NCBI GenBank assembly: GCA_023954635.1
Contig: JAGSHI010000017.1
Coordinates: forward strand, 1 to 41,791
Length of the DNA stretch: 41,791 nucleotides
Reading direction: 5' to 3'
From: Bacteriovoracaceae bacterium
Lineage (GTDB): Bacteria; Bdellovibrionota; Bacteriovoracia; Bacteriovoracales; Bacteriovoracaceae
Positions 6,404 to 15,680 of the stretch are shown piece by piece. Numbering within the stretch: position 1 is the stretch's first letter; each line of letters begins with the position of its first letter. The notes below the pieces were generated by a model. It had not been told where the DNA came from and did no database searches. It saw nothing but the letters and a program-made list of their open reading frames with translations. Made by a program: the position numbers and the translations under genes.

Positions 6404-8254
6404 CTATTTTAGAAAAATCATTGCACCAAGCAGCAATGGTAAATAAAGAATAGTTCCCCAGAAATAACGCCTGGCCCAAAGTTCAGTTTGCATAATATTT
6501 GTTTGGAATTTAATTCCCGCTAAGGCGAGAAGCGTCATAGGAACAGAAAGTAAAAGAGCAATAAAAAAGTAGGCCTTACTTACTCCACTCCATGCATAAG
6601 GAGCAACACTTGAGCCAATCATCACAAGAGTTAAAACAAAGATGGCCTTCCATGTAGTAGGAGTTGTTATTTCATTTGGATAAACTTTAATATTGGCCGC
6701 GTCGTAATCCTTAGCATTAAAGATTGAGATCGCCATAAAGTGAGGTACCTGCCAGATGAAAAGAATTAAAAACAGACCAACCGCATTGATGTCGATAGAG
6801 CCTGTCACAGTCGTCCATCCAAGCATTGGAGGGATAGCACCTGGAATTGCACCAATCACAACAGCAAAAGCTGATTTTTGTTTCATTGGCGTATAGGCCC
6901 AAAGGTAAAGAATAGTAGCGATGGCCGAAAGGATAGCGGTAAGTGGATTAACCAGAAAAACCATTAATGTTATGGCGCCGCCGACAAGAACAATTCCAAA
7001 GGTTAAGGCCACCAATGGGTTTAGTCTTCCAGCAGGTAAACTTCTATCTTTTGTTCTCTCCATGAGAGCATCGACATCTCTTTCGATATAACAATTAAGA
7101 GCGCAGGCCCCCATGACAACCATAGCAATAAGGACCAGAGAGAAAATTCCTTTAAAGAAATCTAATTCTCCTGGGGCCAATAAAAAGCCCACAACGGCGG
7201 TCATCATCACTAAACCAGAAAGTTTAGGCTTAGTGAGTTCCATAAAGTCAGAAAAGATTGAATGAAAAACTTTATTTCCATATCTCTCTTCTGTGGTTTC
7301 TAAAAGGAGATTAACTTTCCAAAGACCGGCCAAACAAAATGCGGCTAAACCTAAGTGAGCTGTCGTTGGAATAACTGAGATATTAAGAACAACTGTAGCA
7401 ACACCAAGTGCAACCTGAGAGAAAACGGCCACAGGAATAGCAACCGCCCAAAATATTGATTGGTTCTTGGTCTTAGAGTCCATAAATTTATTTTTCACAA
7501 AAAATGTAAGGACTTTAGCTGAATAAATAAATGTCACAAGAGTTACAAAAACTGCAAAGTAGCGGTGAACCATATTCAATTGAGAAATAGCAGCGCTTGG
7601 CCACCATGTCTTAAGCCAAGTTCCCATATCTAAACATAATCCCCAAGCTTCTGGACCTAATCCACAAGAAGCTCCAGCACCGGAATGCCTCATAAAAGCA
7701 CCGAGGACCATTTGGAAATAAATGAGAATTCCTGAAACTAGTATTCCGTGTCTATAAACTGGCTTCCACGCCTTAGAGAACTTCTCTTTAAGTTCATCCT
7801 TAATAGCTTTATTATCAGATTCGAGAATTCCTAACTTATGGTGCAATAAGACCAAGGTACAAAAGAACACCATAGATAAAGCTAAGTGGGTCGTTGAAAC
7901 AATTGTAGGTAATCTATAAATAACAGTGATTCCGCCAAGAACTCCTTGAGCAATAACCATAATGAGAGACAGTAGGGAAAGGTGAAAAACCTCTTGCCAC
8001 TGGTCATTTGTTTTATATTTTTTCCAAGTCGAAAGTGTAAGTAGAATTGTGAAAAATCCAACCAAGCTAGCGAGTAGCCTATGGCTATGCTCGATGAGAA
8101 CTCCACCTTTCATGTTTGGAAAAAATTGGCCGTAACATAAAGGCCAGTCAGGACAGGCCAAACTCGATTGGGTGTTGTGTACAACCCCACCTAAAATAAG
8201 GAGCAGGAAAGTAAGGAGAATGGAGGATAGTGCTAATGTTTTTGTGCGCATCAT
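6404..8254 (-). CDS. Fused haem A synthase (CtaA/COX15) - haem O synthase (CtaB/COX10)
   Basis: Two consecutive enzymes of haem A formation are joined in one 616-residue chain. Residues about 1-320 are CtaA-like: two four-helix halves with haem-binding His in HSHR (56-58), His123, His230 and His300, plus the CPDWPLC cysteine pair (34 and 40). Residues about 335-616 are CtaB, the farnesyltransferase that converts haem B to haem O: ELTKPK, then NCYIERDVD (387-395, prenyl-diphosphate/Mg binding) and RSLPAGR. The start at 8254 gives an N-terminus like other CtaA proteins; the frame stays open to 8344 but adds an unrelated basic stretch. It lies directly upstream of coxB, whose enzyme needs haem A. 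Confidence 0.92.
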   Translation of the reverse strand: MMRTKTLALSSILLTFLLLILGGVVHNTQSSLACPDWPLCYGQFFPNMKGGVLIEHSHRLLASLVGFFTILLTLSTWKKYKTNDQWQEVFHLSLLSLIMVIAQGVLGGITVIYRLPTIVSTTHLALSMVFFCTLVLLHHKLGILESDNKAIKDELKEKFSKAWKPVYRHGILVSGILIYFQMVLGAFMRHSGAGASCGLGPEAWGLCLDMGTWLKTWWPSAAISQLNMVHRYFAVFVTLVTFIYSAKVLTFFVKNKFMDSKTKNQSIFWAVAIPVAVFSQVALGVATVVLNISVIPTTAHLGLAAFCLAGLWKVNLLLETTEERYGNKVFHSIFSDFMELTKPKLSGLVMMTAVVGFLLAPGELDFFKGIFSLVLIAMVVMGACALNCYIERDVDALMERTKDRSLPAGRLNPLVALTFGIVLVGGAITLMVFLVNPLTAILSAIATILYLWAYTPMKQKSAFAVVIGAIPGAIPPMLGWTTVTGSIDINAVGLFLILFIWQVPHFMAISIFNAKDYDAANIKVYPNEITTPTTWKAIFVLTLVMIGSSVAPYAWSGVSKAYFFIALLLSVPMTLLALAGIKFQTNIMQTELWARRYFWGTILYLPLLLGAMIFLK

Positions 8255-8415
8255 CAAATTATCTCTAAAATCGAATTTAACATGGAGCACTTTTACAATG
8301 CGAGGCCTCTTTTCGCAATTAAAACCTTTATATTTTATGATCAAGATTGGCTTGAACTAAGCCCCCAAGGAAGACATAATCCAAACGAATTTTGAAATAC
8401 AATGGAGAGACAGAG

Positions 8416-9522
8416 ATGAAAGGAAGAATCCCCGAACCAGTATATTACGGTGACTATCTTAAGCTAAATGAGCTCTTGGGCGCTCAATCTCCAAAAAGTA
8501 AAGATTATGGAAAAGAAGAGCACGAAGAGACTCTTTTTATCATTGTCCACCAAGTCTATGAACTTTGGTTCAAGCAAATCATTCATGACTTTGGAAGTGT
8601 TGTCCAAATATTCAATAAAAATAGTGTTGAAGAGAGTGAACTTGGAACAGTTGTTTCAAGACTAGAGCGAATTATCAAGATTCAGGGAATTTTACTTGAG
8701 CAGCTTGATGTCATGGAAACAATGACCCCAATGGATTTTCTTGAGTTCAGAGACCTTCTCGTTCCGGCCTCTGGTTTTCAATCGGCCCAGTTTAGAGAAA
8801 TTGAAATTAGAATGGGACTTGGTACTGGAAACCGGATCGCAGTTGATCGCGAATATTTTCTCGGAAGATTAAATGAAGACGACAGAAAAAGATTAGAAAA
8901 TGTTGAAAAAGATCCTTCACTACTTCAACTTTTAGAAAAATGGCTAGAGAGAGTTCCATTCACCCAAGAAAACAATTTTGATTTTTGGAAAGAGTTTGAA
9001 GCCGTCGTAACTGAAATGATGGATCAGGAACAGGATATTATTAAAAACAATAGTGCCACACTTCCCGAACAACAAATGAAGGCCCAGTTAGCTAACCTCG
9101 TTTCAACAAGAGATACATTTCAAAGTTTACTCTCTAGCGACTCTCATGATCAGATGATTAAAGAAGGTCAGAGGAAGCTATCTCAAAAAGCCACACTAAA
9201 TGCTTTATTTATTTTGCTTTATAGAGATGAGCCAATACTCACCCAGCCTTATAAATTGCTTCAACTACTCATGGATATCGACCAAGGTTTTACTACTTGG
9301 AGATACAGACATGCCTTGATGGCCCATCGATTGCTTGGAACAAAGATTGGAACAGGAGGAAGTTCTGGTCACATGTATTTAAAAAGAGCTGCCGATAATA
9401 ATCGTGTTTATACAGATATTTTTAACCTCTCAACCTTTCTTATTCCAAGAAGTAAACTTCCTATCTTACCAGTAGAGGTTAAGAAAAAATTAAACTTCTA
9501 TTTTTCTGAAAATCTTAGTTGA
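8416..9522 (+). CDS. kynA: Tryptophan 2,3-dioxygenase
   Basis: This haem enzyme oxidises L-tryptophan to N-formylkynurenine, the first step of the kynurenine route. The 368-residue protein shows the family signatures: HEETLFIIVHQVYELWFKQ with the distal His45, SGFQSAQFREIE, and WRYRHALMAHR with the proximal haem ligand His299, then GTGGSSGHMYLKR. GGAGAG stands six bases before the ATG at 8416; an upstream in-frame TTG at 8392 lacks a ribosome site. No other kynurenine-pathway gene is in the window. It is divergent from the haem synthase fusion and overlaps the convergent DUF420 gene by 8 bases. Confidence 0.95.
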   Translation: MKGRIPEPVYYGDYLKLNELLGAQSPKSKDYGKEEHEETLFIIVHQVYELWFKQIIHDFGSVVQIFNKNSVEESELGTVVSRLERIIKIQGILLEQLDVMETMTPMDFLEFRDLLVPASGFQSAQFREIEIRMGLGTGNRIAVDREYFLGRLNEDDRKRLENVEKDPSLLQLLEKWLERVPFTQENNFDFWKEFEAVVTEMMDQEQDIIKNNSATLPEQQMKAQLANLVSTRDTFQSLLSSDSHDQMIKEGQRKLSQKATLNALFILLYRDEPILTQPYKLLQLLMDIDQGFTTWRYRHALMAHRLLGTKIGTGGSSGHMYLKRAADNNRVYTDIFNLSTFLIPRSKLPILPVEVKKKLNFYFSENLS

Positions 9523-10045
9523 AATTTTTTAGCAGAATAAAAATCAAAACACCTGTTACTGAAACATATTGCCAGATTGGATAAGTCCATCTGGCAAACT
9601 TTTTATGTTTTTCCCATTGCTCTGATTTTGCATGCCAAAGAGTTGTAAAAACCAAAGGCACAAGAGGAAGAGATAAAACAATATGAGAAATCAGGATGAA
9701 GAAATAAATTGGTCTTATGATCCCCTGACCAAGAAACTTCGTATCTCCATGGTAGTGATGATAAAGAATGTAACCGATAAGAAAAATGGCCGAACAAACG
9801 ACCGCACTAATCATTAGTTTTTTATGTAGTTCTTTGTTTTGGTTTACTCTAATTTCTCGAACACCTAAAAATATTAGAATTGCTGCCAATCCATTAAAAA
9901 AAGCATTCGAGTAAGGCAAAGCGGTAACCCAAGCCGGGTAACCAGGGATAGGATCACGCAAATATATGAGCCACCCTAAGAATAGGAACACTGCCAGACT
10001 TAAGATACCAATAACAACGTAAGCTGGCTTATTGGACTTGTTCAT
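9515..10045 (-). CDS. DUF420/CtaM-like membrane protein (oxidase assembly)
   Basis: The 176-residue protein has five predicted membrane helices and resembles the DUF420 family, whose Staphylococcus/Bacillus member CtaM is needed for maturation of aa3-type oxidase. Supporting features are the PYSNAFFNGLAAILI segment, the His-rich LYHHYHGDTKF loop and the final HKKFARWTYPIWQYVSVTGV helix. It is the last gene of the bc operon and overlaps the preceding small CPGC gene by 17 bases. It ends 8 bases inside the convergent tryptophan dioxygenase gene, leaving no room for a separate terminator. Function is by family and context. Confidence 0.82.
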   Translation of the reverse strand: MNKSNKPAYVVIGILSLAVFLFLGWLIYLRDPIPGYPAWVTALPYSNAFFNGLAAILIFLGVREIRVNQNKELHKKLMISAVVCSAIFLIGYILYHHYHGDTKFLGQGIIRPIYFFILISHIVLSLPLVPLVFTTLWHAKSEQWEKHKKFARWTYPIWQYVSVTGVLIFILLKNFN

Positions 10046-10262
10046 TTGGGACGTTTTGATTTAAAGATGATTTTCTGTGTTTAATGATAGTTTTATAAAT
10101 AATAAAGAAAGGTATGTAGGTTAAAGCAATAAAAGTCATCAATATATAAACGGTATACGAGTCTTTTCTATTCCCCATTGAGCCTGCACAACCTGGACAA
10201 GCAAGAGCTAGATCCAGGTTAAACATTAAAAGTGTAAAAATTATTGTTTTAATTAACTTCAT
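10029..10262 (-). CDS. Small exported/membrane protein with CPGC motif
   Basis: This is a 77-residue protein with a cleavable-looking signal ending ALA, followed at once by CPGCAGSMGN (Cys22 and Cys25), one membrane segment (about residues 38-58) and a basic cytoplasmic tail. A CxxC at the mature N-terminus next to a membrane helix suggests metal (copper) or thiol handling. Its position between oxidase subunit III and a CtaM-like assembly gene fits that, but no family was recognised. The ATG at 10262 overlaps the subunit III stop (ATGA); the longer frame to 10316 would run inside that gene and spoil the signal peptide. Confidence 0.7.
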   Translation of the reverse strand: MKLIKTIIFTLLMFNLDLALACPGCAGSMGNRKDSYTVYILMTFIALTYIPFFIIYKTIIKHRKSSLNQNVPNEQVQ

Positions 10263-10882
10263 AGAAGATAAACAAAAGTAAAAACAAGAATCCAAACAAG
10301 GTCGACAAAGTGCCAAAAGAGTCCAGCTAATTCAAGTTGATTATAATTACCGTTATCAAACACACCGTCATGGGCCAGTTTATACATAAAACAGAGGTAC
10401 ATAACCCCGGTAAAAACGTGAAGACCGTGAAATCCAGTAATTGAGAAAAATGTTGAAGCAAATAAATCATTCCCATGGGCATAGGAAGCAAAAGTCATCC
10501 CAAGATCATTGGCTAAATGAGAATATTCGTAAACTTGAAGACCAAGGAAAGCGAACCCTCCAAGAATCGTTATAAGTAACCATCTAAGCATTCCTTCTCG
10601 ATCTTTTCTTTTGCAGTAATCAATAGAAAGAACCATTGATACAGAAGAACAAATTAGAAGAAATGTCATAAAACCAGAAAGCCCAACACCGCCAAGTGCT
10701 TCAACAGGAGTTGGCCAATCTCTAGTTGCTCTTAGAACACCGTAGGCCAACAAGAAACCAGAGAATGACATGGCATCTGTTACTAGAAAAATCCACATAC
10801 CAATTTTCCCTACTGAGGCTTTTCCAAATTGTGGATCCTCTGGGTAATTTATTGGCTCATTAGAATGTGCATGACTTCCCAT
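10259..10882 (-). CDS. Heme-copper oxidase subunit III, second copy
   Basis: This 207-residue protein of the CyoC/CoxC family has five membrane helices: VGKIGMWIFLVTDAMSFSGF at the start, then SITGFHGLHVFTGVMYL and LAGLFWHFVDLVWILVFTFVYLL at the end. It differs clearly from the other subunit III (3091-3684). The long soluble His/Asn/Pro N-terminus and position after the octahaem cytochrome place it with the bc operon. It may belong to the same oxidase under other conditions, or to a second oxidase whose subunits I and II are elsewhere. GGAGG stands five bases before the ATG. Confidence 0.9.
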   Translation of the reverse strand: MGSHAHSNEPINYPEDPQFGKASVGKIGMWIFLVTDAMSFSGFLLAYGVLRATRDWPTPVEALGGVGLSGFMTFLLICSSVSMVLSIDYCKRKDREGMLRWLLITILGGFAFLGLQVYEYSHLANDLGMTFASYAHGNDLFASTFFSITGFHGLHVFTGVMYLCFMYKLAHDGVFDNGNYNQLELAGLFWHFVDLVWILVFTFVYLL

Positions 10883-10916
10883 TTATTCCTCCAACAAAGG
10901 GTTTCCGTACCCTAAA

Positions 10917-13736
10917 TTATTTCGCGTTTGGCGAATACTTATCGTGACCTATTTCAATTATATACTTTGTTAATGCATCAATTTGCTTCTTAGGATCTCC
11001 ACCTAAAATATCTGGGTCAGCTGACTCTCCATCTTCCCAAAAGCTAGGCATCACAGTCCCTTCAAGAATCGCTTGAGGATCTTCAAGCCACTTCTTAATC
11101 CAAGAAGGTCTTAAACGTCTTTTAGCATAGTGAAGATTTGGTGCAGATGCCTCATCACTTGTAAATCCGCCTGAGTGACAAGAGGTACAATCAAGGGACT
11201 TAAATAGTTTTACTGCAGCACTTCTCTCGCCTGGTTCCCAAACAACTTGCGACCCCAGGTCTTCAAATGTGTGTAGGTCCGACTTGGCTTGGAAGCCAGC
11301 AACAATGGCATTCTTTTCTTTATTAGAAAGATTAAAAGATGGCATTCTTACTTTTAGCCAAGGTCTAATTGGATAAACATTAGAAAGGAAATGATAAAAC
11401 CAGTCAGCTTGAACTCGATGTCCTTGTCCATTAAGTCTTGGTGGTCCTTCATTTAAGTCATCTTCAAACATTCCTAGAATATCACCTTTTGTTCCATCTA
11501 CTTGGTGACATCCAGTACAGTTAAACTTGTTAACAACTTTCATACCTTTTTCAGTAACTGTCTCAAGATGGTTTAATCTCTTTACTCCTCCGAGAGGAAC
11601 ATAGTCACCGACCTGCCCAATGAGAGCGATAGTAATTGATTTTGCATCTTTTTCAGACATACCGAAGCTCGGCATTCTAAGTAAATCTTTGAATGGCTTA
11701 TCAACTCCATTATCCCATCTTCTTGGATTAATAAGGTGAGCTTGAATCCAGCCATCTCTTGAGTGTTCAACATCGTGCTCGTGTCCGAAACCAAACTGAG
11801 TTAAAGGCTTTGAACCAACTTTCGTTAGTTCGGGACCAATAGGAGCTCTGCCGTCAAAACCTTCAATATCGTGACAAGAGTAACAACCGTATTTTCCAAT
11901 CGATCTCTTACCAAGCTCTAGTGTTCTTTCATGGCTAGACATTTTAGAAAGTCTTTTCTCAGCAACTTCTTTAGTATCAAAGGCTGAAAAGTAACTAATG
12001 AGAATTTCATCTCTTGCAGATTCATCTAAACTTTCGAAATCTAATTTTTCAAATGTTTTATTCTTTAAGCTCATCAGATAAGCAGTGATGTCATTAGCTT
12101 CCTTATTAGTAAGTCTAAAGGAAGGCATAATTGTATCTTCTTGATAGTGAGATGGTTTCTTTAACCATGACACTAACCAGTCGGCATCAACTTTTGAACC
12201 GATTCCCGTTAAGAAAGGTCCTGCATAAGCATCAATTTTCTTTGATTCTTTTGCAAACCCATCAGCTCCATGGCACCCCATACAACCGATATCTTTAACA
12301 AGCTCTTTTCCTCGTTTCTTATTTCCACCTGAGTATTTTGCAAATGGTTTATAATCTGAAGAGATACTCCAAATGTAATCAGCAATGGCATTTACTTCAG
12401 CAACATTTTTCTTAATGAACTCTGGAGAGCTATTGTTATCTTGCTCAAAGAATCTAGGCATTTTTGCGTGTTTATTAAAACTCTTAGGATCCCATACCCA
12501 AGACTTGAAAAACTTCTTATCTACTTTTGAAGCAATCTTTTTCAAACTTGGACCTGGTTTTCTCTTATGCTCCCAACCTTTAATTTTGTGACAACCATAA
12601 CAACCAAATTTTTCAATATTTCGACGTCCCTCATTTAAAACATGAGCTTGAGGAATCCATTCAACACCTTGGTGACACTTTACACAGCTGGCCTCAGTCA
12701 TCGATTTCTTAAACATTACGTGAGGAACTTTATGCGGCTCATGCCAATTGTATTTTTTGATCCATTCTGCTCGTTGCTCAGGAGTTTCAGGTGTGTGAGC
12801 AATTGAATTAAAGTCAGTAACTCTGTGTCCTTCTCCACCATGACAAGTTGTACATCCAAAACTCTTCATCGGGTGAGGAGAATCTTTGTCCACCATAATA
12901 TCTAAATTAGGGTGAGTTTTATGTGGGTTCGGTTGTTCTTCATATCCAGGCTTATCAATAAAGGTGTGACAAGTTGTACATCTATCAACCTTTGGAACAT
13001 GTTGAAAATATCGATCATCAGTAATATTTTTAGCAACAAGTTGTTGAATCTTTACCGTTGGATCTAAGAAATCTCCAAGTGGAGCATTTCGTATTACAAA
13101 GATAGGGTCGATGTCAGTAGTAGCCTTTGCTTGTGTTAACAATGACTTCGTATTTAAAATTTCTTTAATTCCTCTTTCCGCAGAAAGAAATTCTTCTCTA
13201 AGTTTTTTCTCATCTGCTACTAGGACTTTCTTTTTAGAATCAAGAGTCTTCAGATTGTTTTTTGATTTAGCGAAAAGCCCCTTCTTAACTTGCATTTGAT
13301 CAAAGAGAGAATGAGCACTTTTGTCATGGTTTGCGTGAGCAACACCATAGTTAAATGTTAATGCAGAAATTTGAGCATTAAGTTGACCGTTAATAATTGT
13401 TTCATCTTTAAGATCTCTAGAAATTAACCCTAAAGCCTTTGAAATTTTATCGAGCTCTACTTTTCTAGACGCTACAATTTTTTTACCTTCTTCAAGTTTG
13501 GCGTTAAGTTGACTTAGTTTTTCACTATCAATAGCAGCAGCTGCTTTTTTGATCTTGGCGTCAATCTTCCCTCTTTTAATTTTCATGGCCTCAATCTGAA
13601 CCATTTTCCAAGGGCGCATATAATCATCTAGGAAAACCCAGATAACTGTTAGAAGAAAAATAACTGATAAAAAGGCAAATACCTTATTCAGCTTTTTCAT
13701 GTCATAAGCCATACCTGGCTCGTGTTTCTTGGTCAT
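10917..13736 (-). CDS. Octahaem c-type cytochrome of the cytochrome bc complex
   Basis: The 939-residue protein has one N-terminal membrane helix (about 17-36) and a long coiled-coil-like region (45-200). Eight CxxCH motifs follow, at residues 253, 295, 351, 379, 485, 618, 740 and 850. The last five are each followed by an MPxF motif (residues 426, 537, 688, 798 and 896) that can supply the Met ligand, so they read as five tandem class I cytochrome c modules. The first three are closely spaced, lack MPxF and have extra His residues, suggesting bis-His haems. The gene follows the cytochrome b and Rieske genes, where cytochrome c1 would be expected, so it probably takes electrons from the Rieske centre on the periplasmic side. 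GAGG lies 8 bases before the ATG. Confidence 0.9.
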   Translation of the reverse strand: MTKKHEPGMAYDMKKLNKVFAFLSVIFLLTVIWVFLDDYMRPWKMVQIEAMKIKRGKIDAKIKKAAAAIDSEKLSQLNAKLEEGKKIVASRKVELDKISKALGLISRDLKDETIINGQLNAQISALTFNYGVAHANHDKSAHSLFDQMQVKKGLFAKSKNNLKTLDSKKKVLVADEKKLREEFLSAERGIKEILNTKSLLTQAKATTDIDPIFVIRNAPLGDFLDPTVKIQQLVAKNITDDRYFQHVPKVDRCTTCHTFIDKPGYEEQPNPHKTHPNLDIMVDKDSPHPMKSFGCTTCHGGEGHRVTDFNSIAHTPETPEQRAEWIKKYNWHEPHKVPHVMFKKSMTEASCVKCHQGVEWIPQAHVLNEGRRNIEKFGCYGCHKIKGWEHKRKPGPSLKKIASKVDKKFFKSWVWDPKSFNKHAKMPRFFEQDNNSSPEFIKKNVAEVNAIADYIWSISSDYKPFAKYSGGNKKRGKELVKDIGCMGCHGADGFAKESKKIDAYAGPFLTGIGSKVDADWLVSWLKKPSHYQEDTIMPSFRLTNKEANDITAYLMSLKNKTFEKLDFESLDESARDEILISYFSAFDTKEVAEKRLSKMSSHERTLELGKRSIGKYGCYSCHDIEGFDGRAPIGPELTKVGSKPLTQFGFGHEHDVEHSRDGWIQAHLINPRRWDNGVDKPFKDLLRMPSFGMSEKDAKSITIALIGQVGDYVPLGGVKRLNHLETVTEKGMKVVNKFNCTGCHQVDGTKGDILGMFEDDLNEGPPRLNGQGHRVQADWFYHFLSNVYPIRPWLKVRMPSFNLSNKEKNAIVAGFQAKSDLHTFEDLGSQVVWEPGERSAAVKLFKSLDCTSCHSGGFTSDEASAPNLHYAKRRLRPSWIKKWLEDPQAILEGTVMPSFWEDGESADPDILGGDPKKQIDALTKYIIEIGHDKYSPNAK

Positions 13737-13772
13737 TTCAGTAGCCTCTTATCCTGTTTTAACCGAATTTAA

Positions 13773-14849
13773 TCAAAGGTTAAGTTCCCACTCAGGGAGT
13801 GCAATAATATACTTAAGATCAATCAACCATCTTAGAACCATTTTGATTGGAAGACTGGTCATCCCCAAAGCCAAAAAGATAAAAATGTAGAACCTTATTT
13901 GTCCTGATTTCTCAATTAGTTTTTGTCCAAAGTTTGTTCGAGCAATCATCACTGGAAGTGCTCCAACATAGAAGATCGTCAGAATGATTCCGAAGATCTC
14001 TCGCATTACCAAGTTTCCAGGCATTGGCGTATTCAACATTTTAATCCAGATATATTCTGAGAGATTAATGTTGTACATGGCCTCCACTTTGTGGAAATCC
14101 CAAAATTCAAATGGTCCATAGAAGGTCCAGTTTGGTCCCCGCAAGAAAGTTCCCACAATAATGAGGTAAACCCAAAGAACGAGCCAGCCAAATAGGAATG
14201 AAGAGATGGCCATTTTTCTTTCAGAGAATGTGTAATACCCATTCCCTTTCGGATTTGTATCTATATAAGGAATAGCAATAAGTCCTACGACAATAAGTCC
14301 AGGAAGAACAACACCCGCCATCCAAGGGTCAAAGTAAACAAGCATTTCTTGAAGACCAAGAAAGTACCACGGTGCTTTTGCTGGGTTTGGTGCCCAAGTT
14401 GGATTAGCTGGTTCTTCGAGAGGAGCTTTAAATATAATCGCCCATGCAATCAAGAAAACTGTACAAGCTATGATTGCGAATAATTCTGTATAAACAAGGT
14501 TTGGCCAACTCCAAACTTTTTCTCTGTTCTCAGGCATGGCCTCAACAGGAACTTCTCCGGCCTCAAGTCGATTGTCATTTTCAGCACACTTATAAAGTGT
14601 AAGCCACGTGAAAAATGAAACAAGAACGATAAGAATGTTAATTGGAATATTATCTGGCCATAAGATAATCTTGATAAAGTTAGGATCTGCTGCAAACCAA
14701 GCGACAACCGGAATAGAAGCGATCAATGCTCCCCATCCAAATTTTTTCGTACCGATCACTTTGTAGTATTTCAGCATGAGTATGAACAAAATCGTAAAGA
14801 TCGGAAAAGATCTAATCGGCTCTGCTAACCAGTTAATAAGTTCTTTCAT
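13773..14849 (-). CDS. Cytochrome b, C-terminal half (subunit IV-like, extended)
   Basis: This protein carries the C-terminal helices of a split cytochrome b. The quinol-oxidation-site motif is APWY (residues 159-162, in NPAKAPWYFLGLQEML) where mitochondrial-type proteins have PEWY, so the Glu is absent. At 358 residues it is far longer than the approximately 160-residue subunit IV of b6f complexes. It has extra N-terminal helices (about residues 15-88) before the core and several more after it. It lies 25 bases downstream of the N-terminal half and before the octahaem cytochrome. It would form the Qo site together with the Rieske protein. Confidence 0.88.
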   Translation of the reverse strand: MKELINWLAEPIRSFPIFTILFILMLKYYKVIGTKKFGWGALIASIPVVAWFAADPNFIKIILWPDNIPINILIVLVSFFTWLTLYKCAENDNRLEAGEVPVEAMPENREKVWSWPNLVYTELFAIIACTVFLIAWAIIFKAPLEEPANPTWAPNPAKAPWYFLGLQEMLVYFDPWMAGVVLPGLIVVGLIAIPYIDTNPKGNGYYTFSERKMAISSFLFGWLVLWVYLIIVGTFLRGPNWTFYGPFEFWDFHKVEAMYNINLSEYIWIKMLNTPMPGNLVMREIFGIILTIFYVGALPVMIARTNFGQKLIEKSGQIRFYIFIFLALGMTSLPIKMVLRWLIDLKYIIALPEWELNL

Positions 14850-14874
14850 TATTCTTCTTCCTTAAAACTTTTTC

Positions 14875-15657
14875 TTATAATGGAGCTGAAATTCCACCAT
14901 CTTTTCTAACTCTCCAAAAGTGAATGGCAATAAGCACACCAACCACACAAGGAATGAAAACACAGTGAAGAATATAAAATCTTAACAATGCTGGCTCACC
15001 AACAAACCGTCCTGCGAGTAATTGAAAACGCACATCGTTTTTGTCAGAAACCATTACAAAGTCACCGATCTGAGCAAGCATAGCTCCTGGTCCACCATGC
15101 CCCATAAAAGGAGTGGCCTTTGCCATGTTCGAACCAACAGTAATCGCCCAAATGGCAAGCTGATCCCATGGAAGTAAATAACCAGTGAACGAAAGAAGTA
15201 GAGTTAAAACCAAAAGGATAACCCCGACACCCCAATTAAATTCTCTAGGTGGTTTATATGAACCAGTCATAAAAACTCTAAACATGTGAAGCCAAACGGT
15301 AATAACCATGGCGTGAGCACCCCACCTATGGATCTCTCTCATAATTCCGAGAGGAACGTGCTCTTTCAATGCGATGATATCGTTGTAAGCATATTCAGCT
15401 GTTGGCCTGTAATAAAACATCAACAAAACACCAGTTACTGTCAGTGCTAAGAAAATAAAGAATGTAAGTCCACCCATACACCATGTGTAACCGAGCTGAA
15501 CCCCAGACTTTTTTAATTTGATAGGATGCAAATGAAGAAAAACGTTTCCTGCAACAACGGCCGCTCTGTTTCTAGCGTTATCAGGGGGACCGTGGCGGAA
15601 AATAGATTTCCAGACTTGTGTATCGCGAACTTTTTGAACTAAACCTTTACCAGCCAT
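14875..15657 (-). CDS. Cytochrome b, N-terminal half (cytochrome b6-like)
   Basis: This 260-residue protein corresponds to the four-helix haem-binding half of cytochrome b. The haem ligands are His110/His124 (in REIHRWGAH...WLHMFRV, then [12 protein letters not shown]) and His231/His246 (in LHCVFIP...[11 protein letters not shown]), matching the spacing in cytochrome b6. It would bind the low- and high-potential b haems and pass electrons across the membrane in a quinone cycle. It sits 23 bases after the Rieske gene and 25 bases before the C-terminal half, so the complex has split, b6f-like gene organisation. Confidence 0.93.
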   Translation of the reverse strand: MAGKGLVQKVRDTQVWKSIFRHGPPDNARNRAAVVAGNVFLHLHPIKLKKSGVQLGYTWCMGGLTFFIFLALTVTGVLLMFYYRPTAEYAYNDIIALKEHVPLGIMREIHRWGAHAMVITVWLHMFRVFMTGSYKPPREFNWGVGVILLVLTLLLSFTGYLLPWDQLAIWAITVGSNMAKATPFMGHGGPGAMLAQIGDFVMVSDKNDVRFQLLAGRFVGEPALLRFYILHCVFIPCVVGVLIAIHFWRVRKDGGISAPL

Positions 15658-15680
15658 TTCTACTTTCTCTCTATTATCTA

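Noticed and set aside
8345-8391. Basic N-terminal extension of the haem synthase fusion and TTG start of the dioxygenase
   Set aside because: The longer frames lack ribosome sites and add residues not found in either family; the downstream ATG starts fit better.
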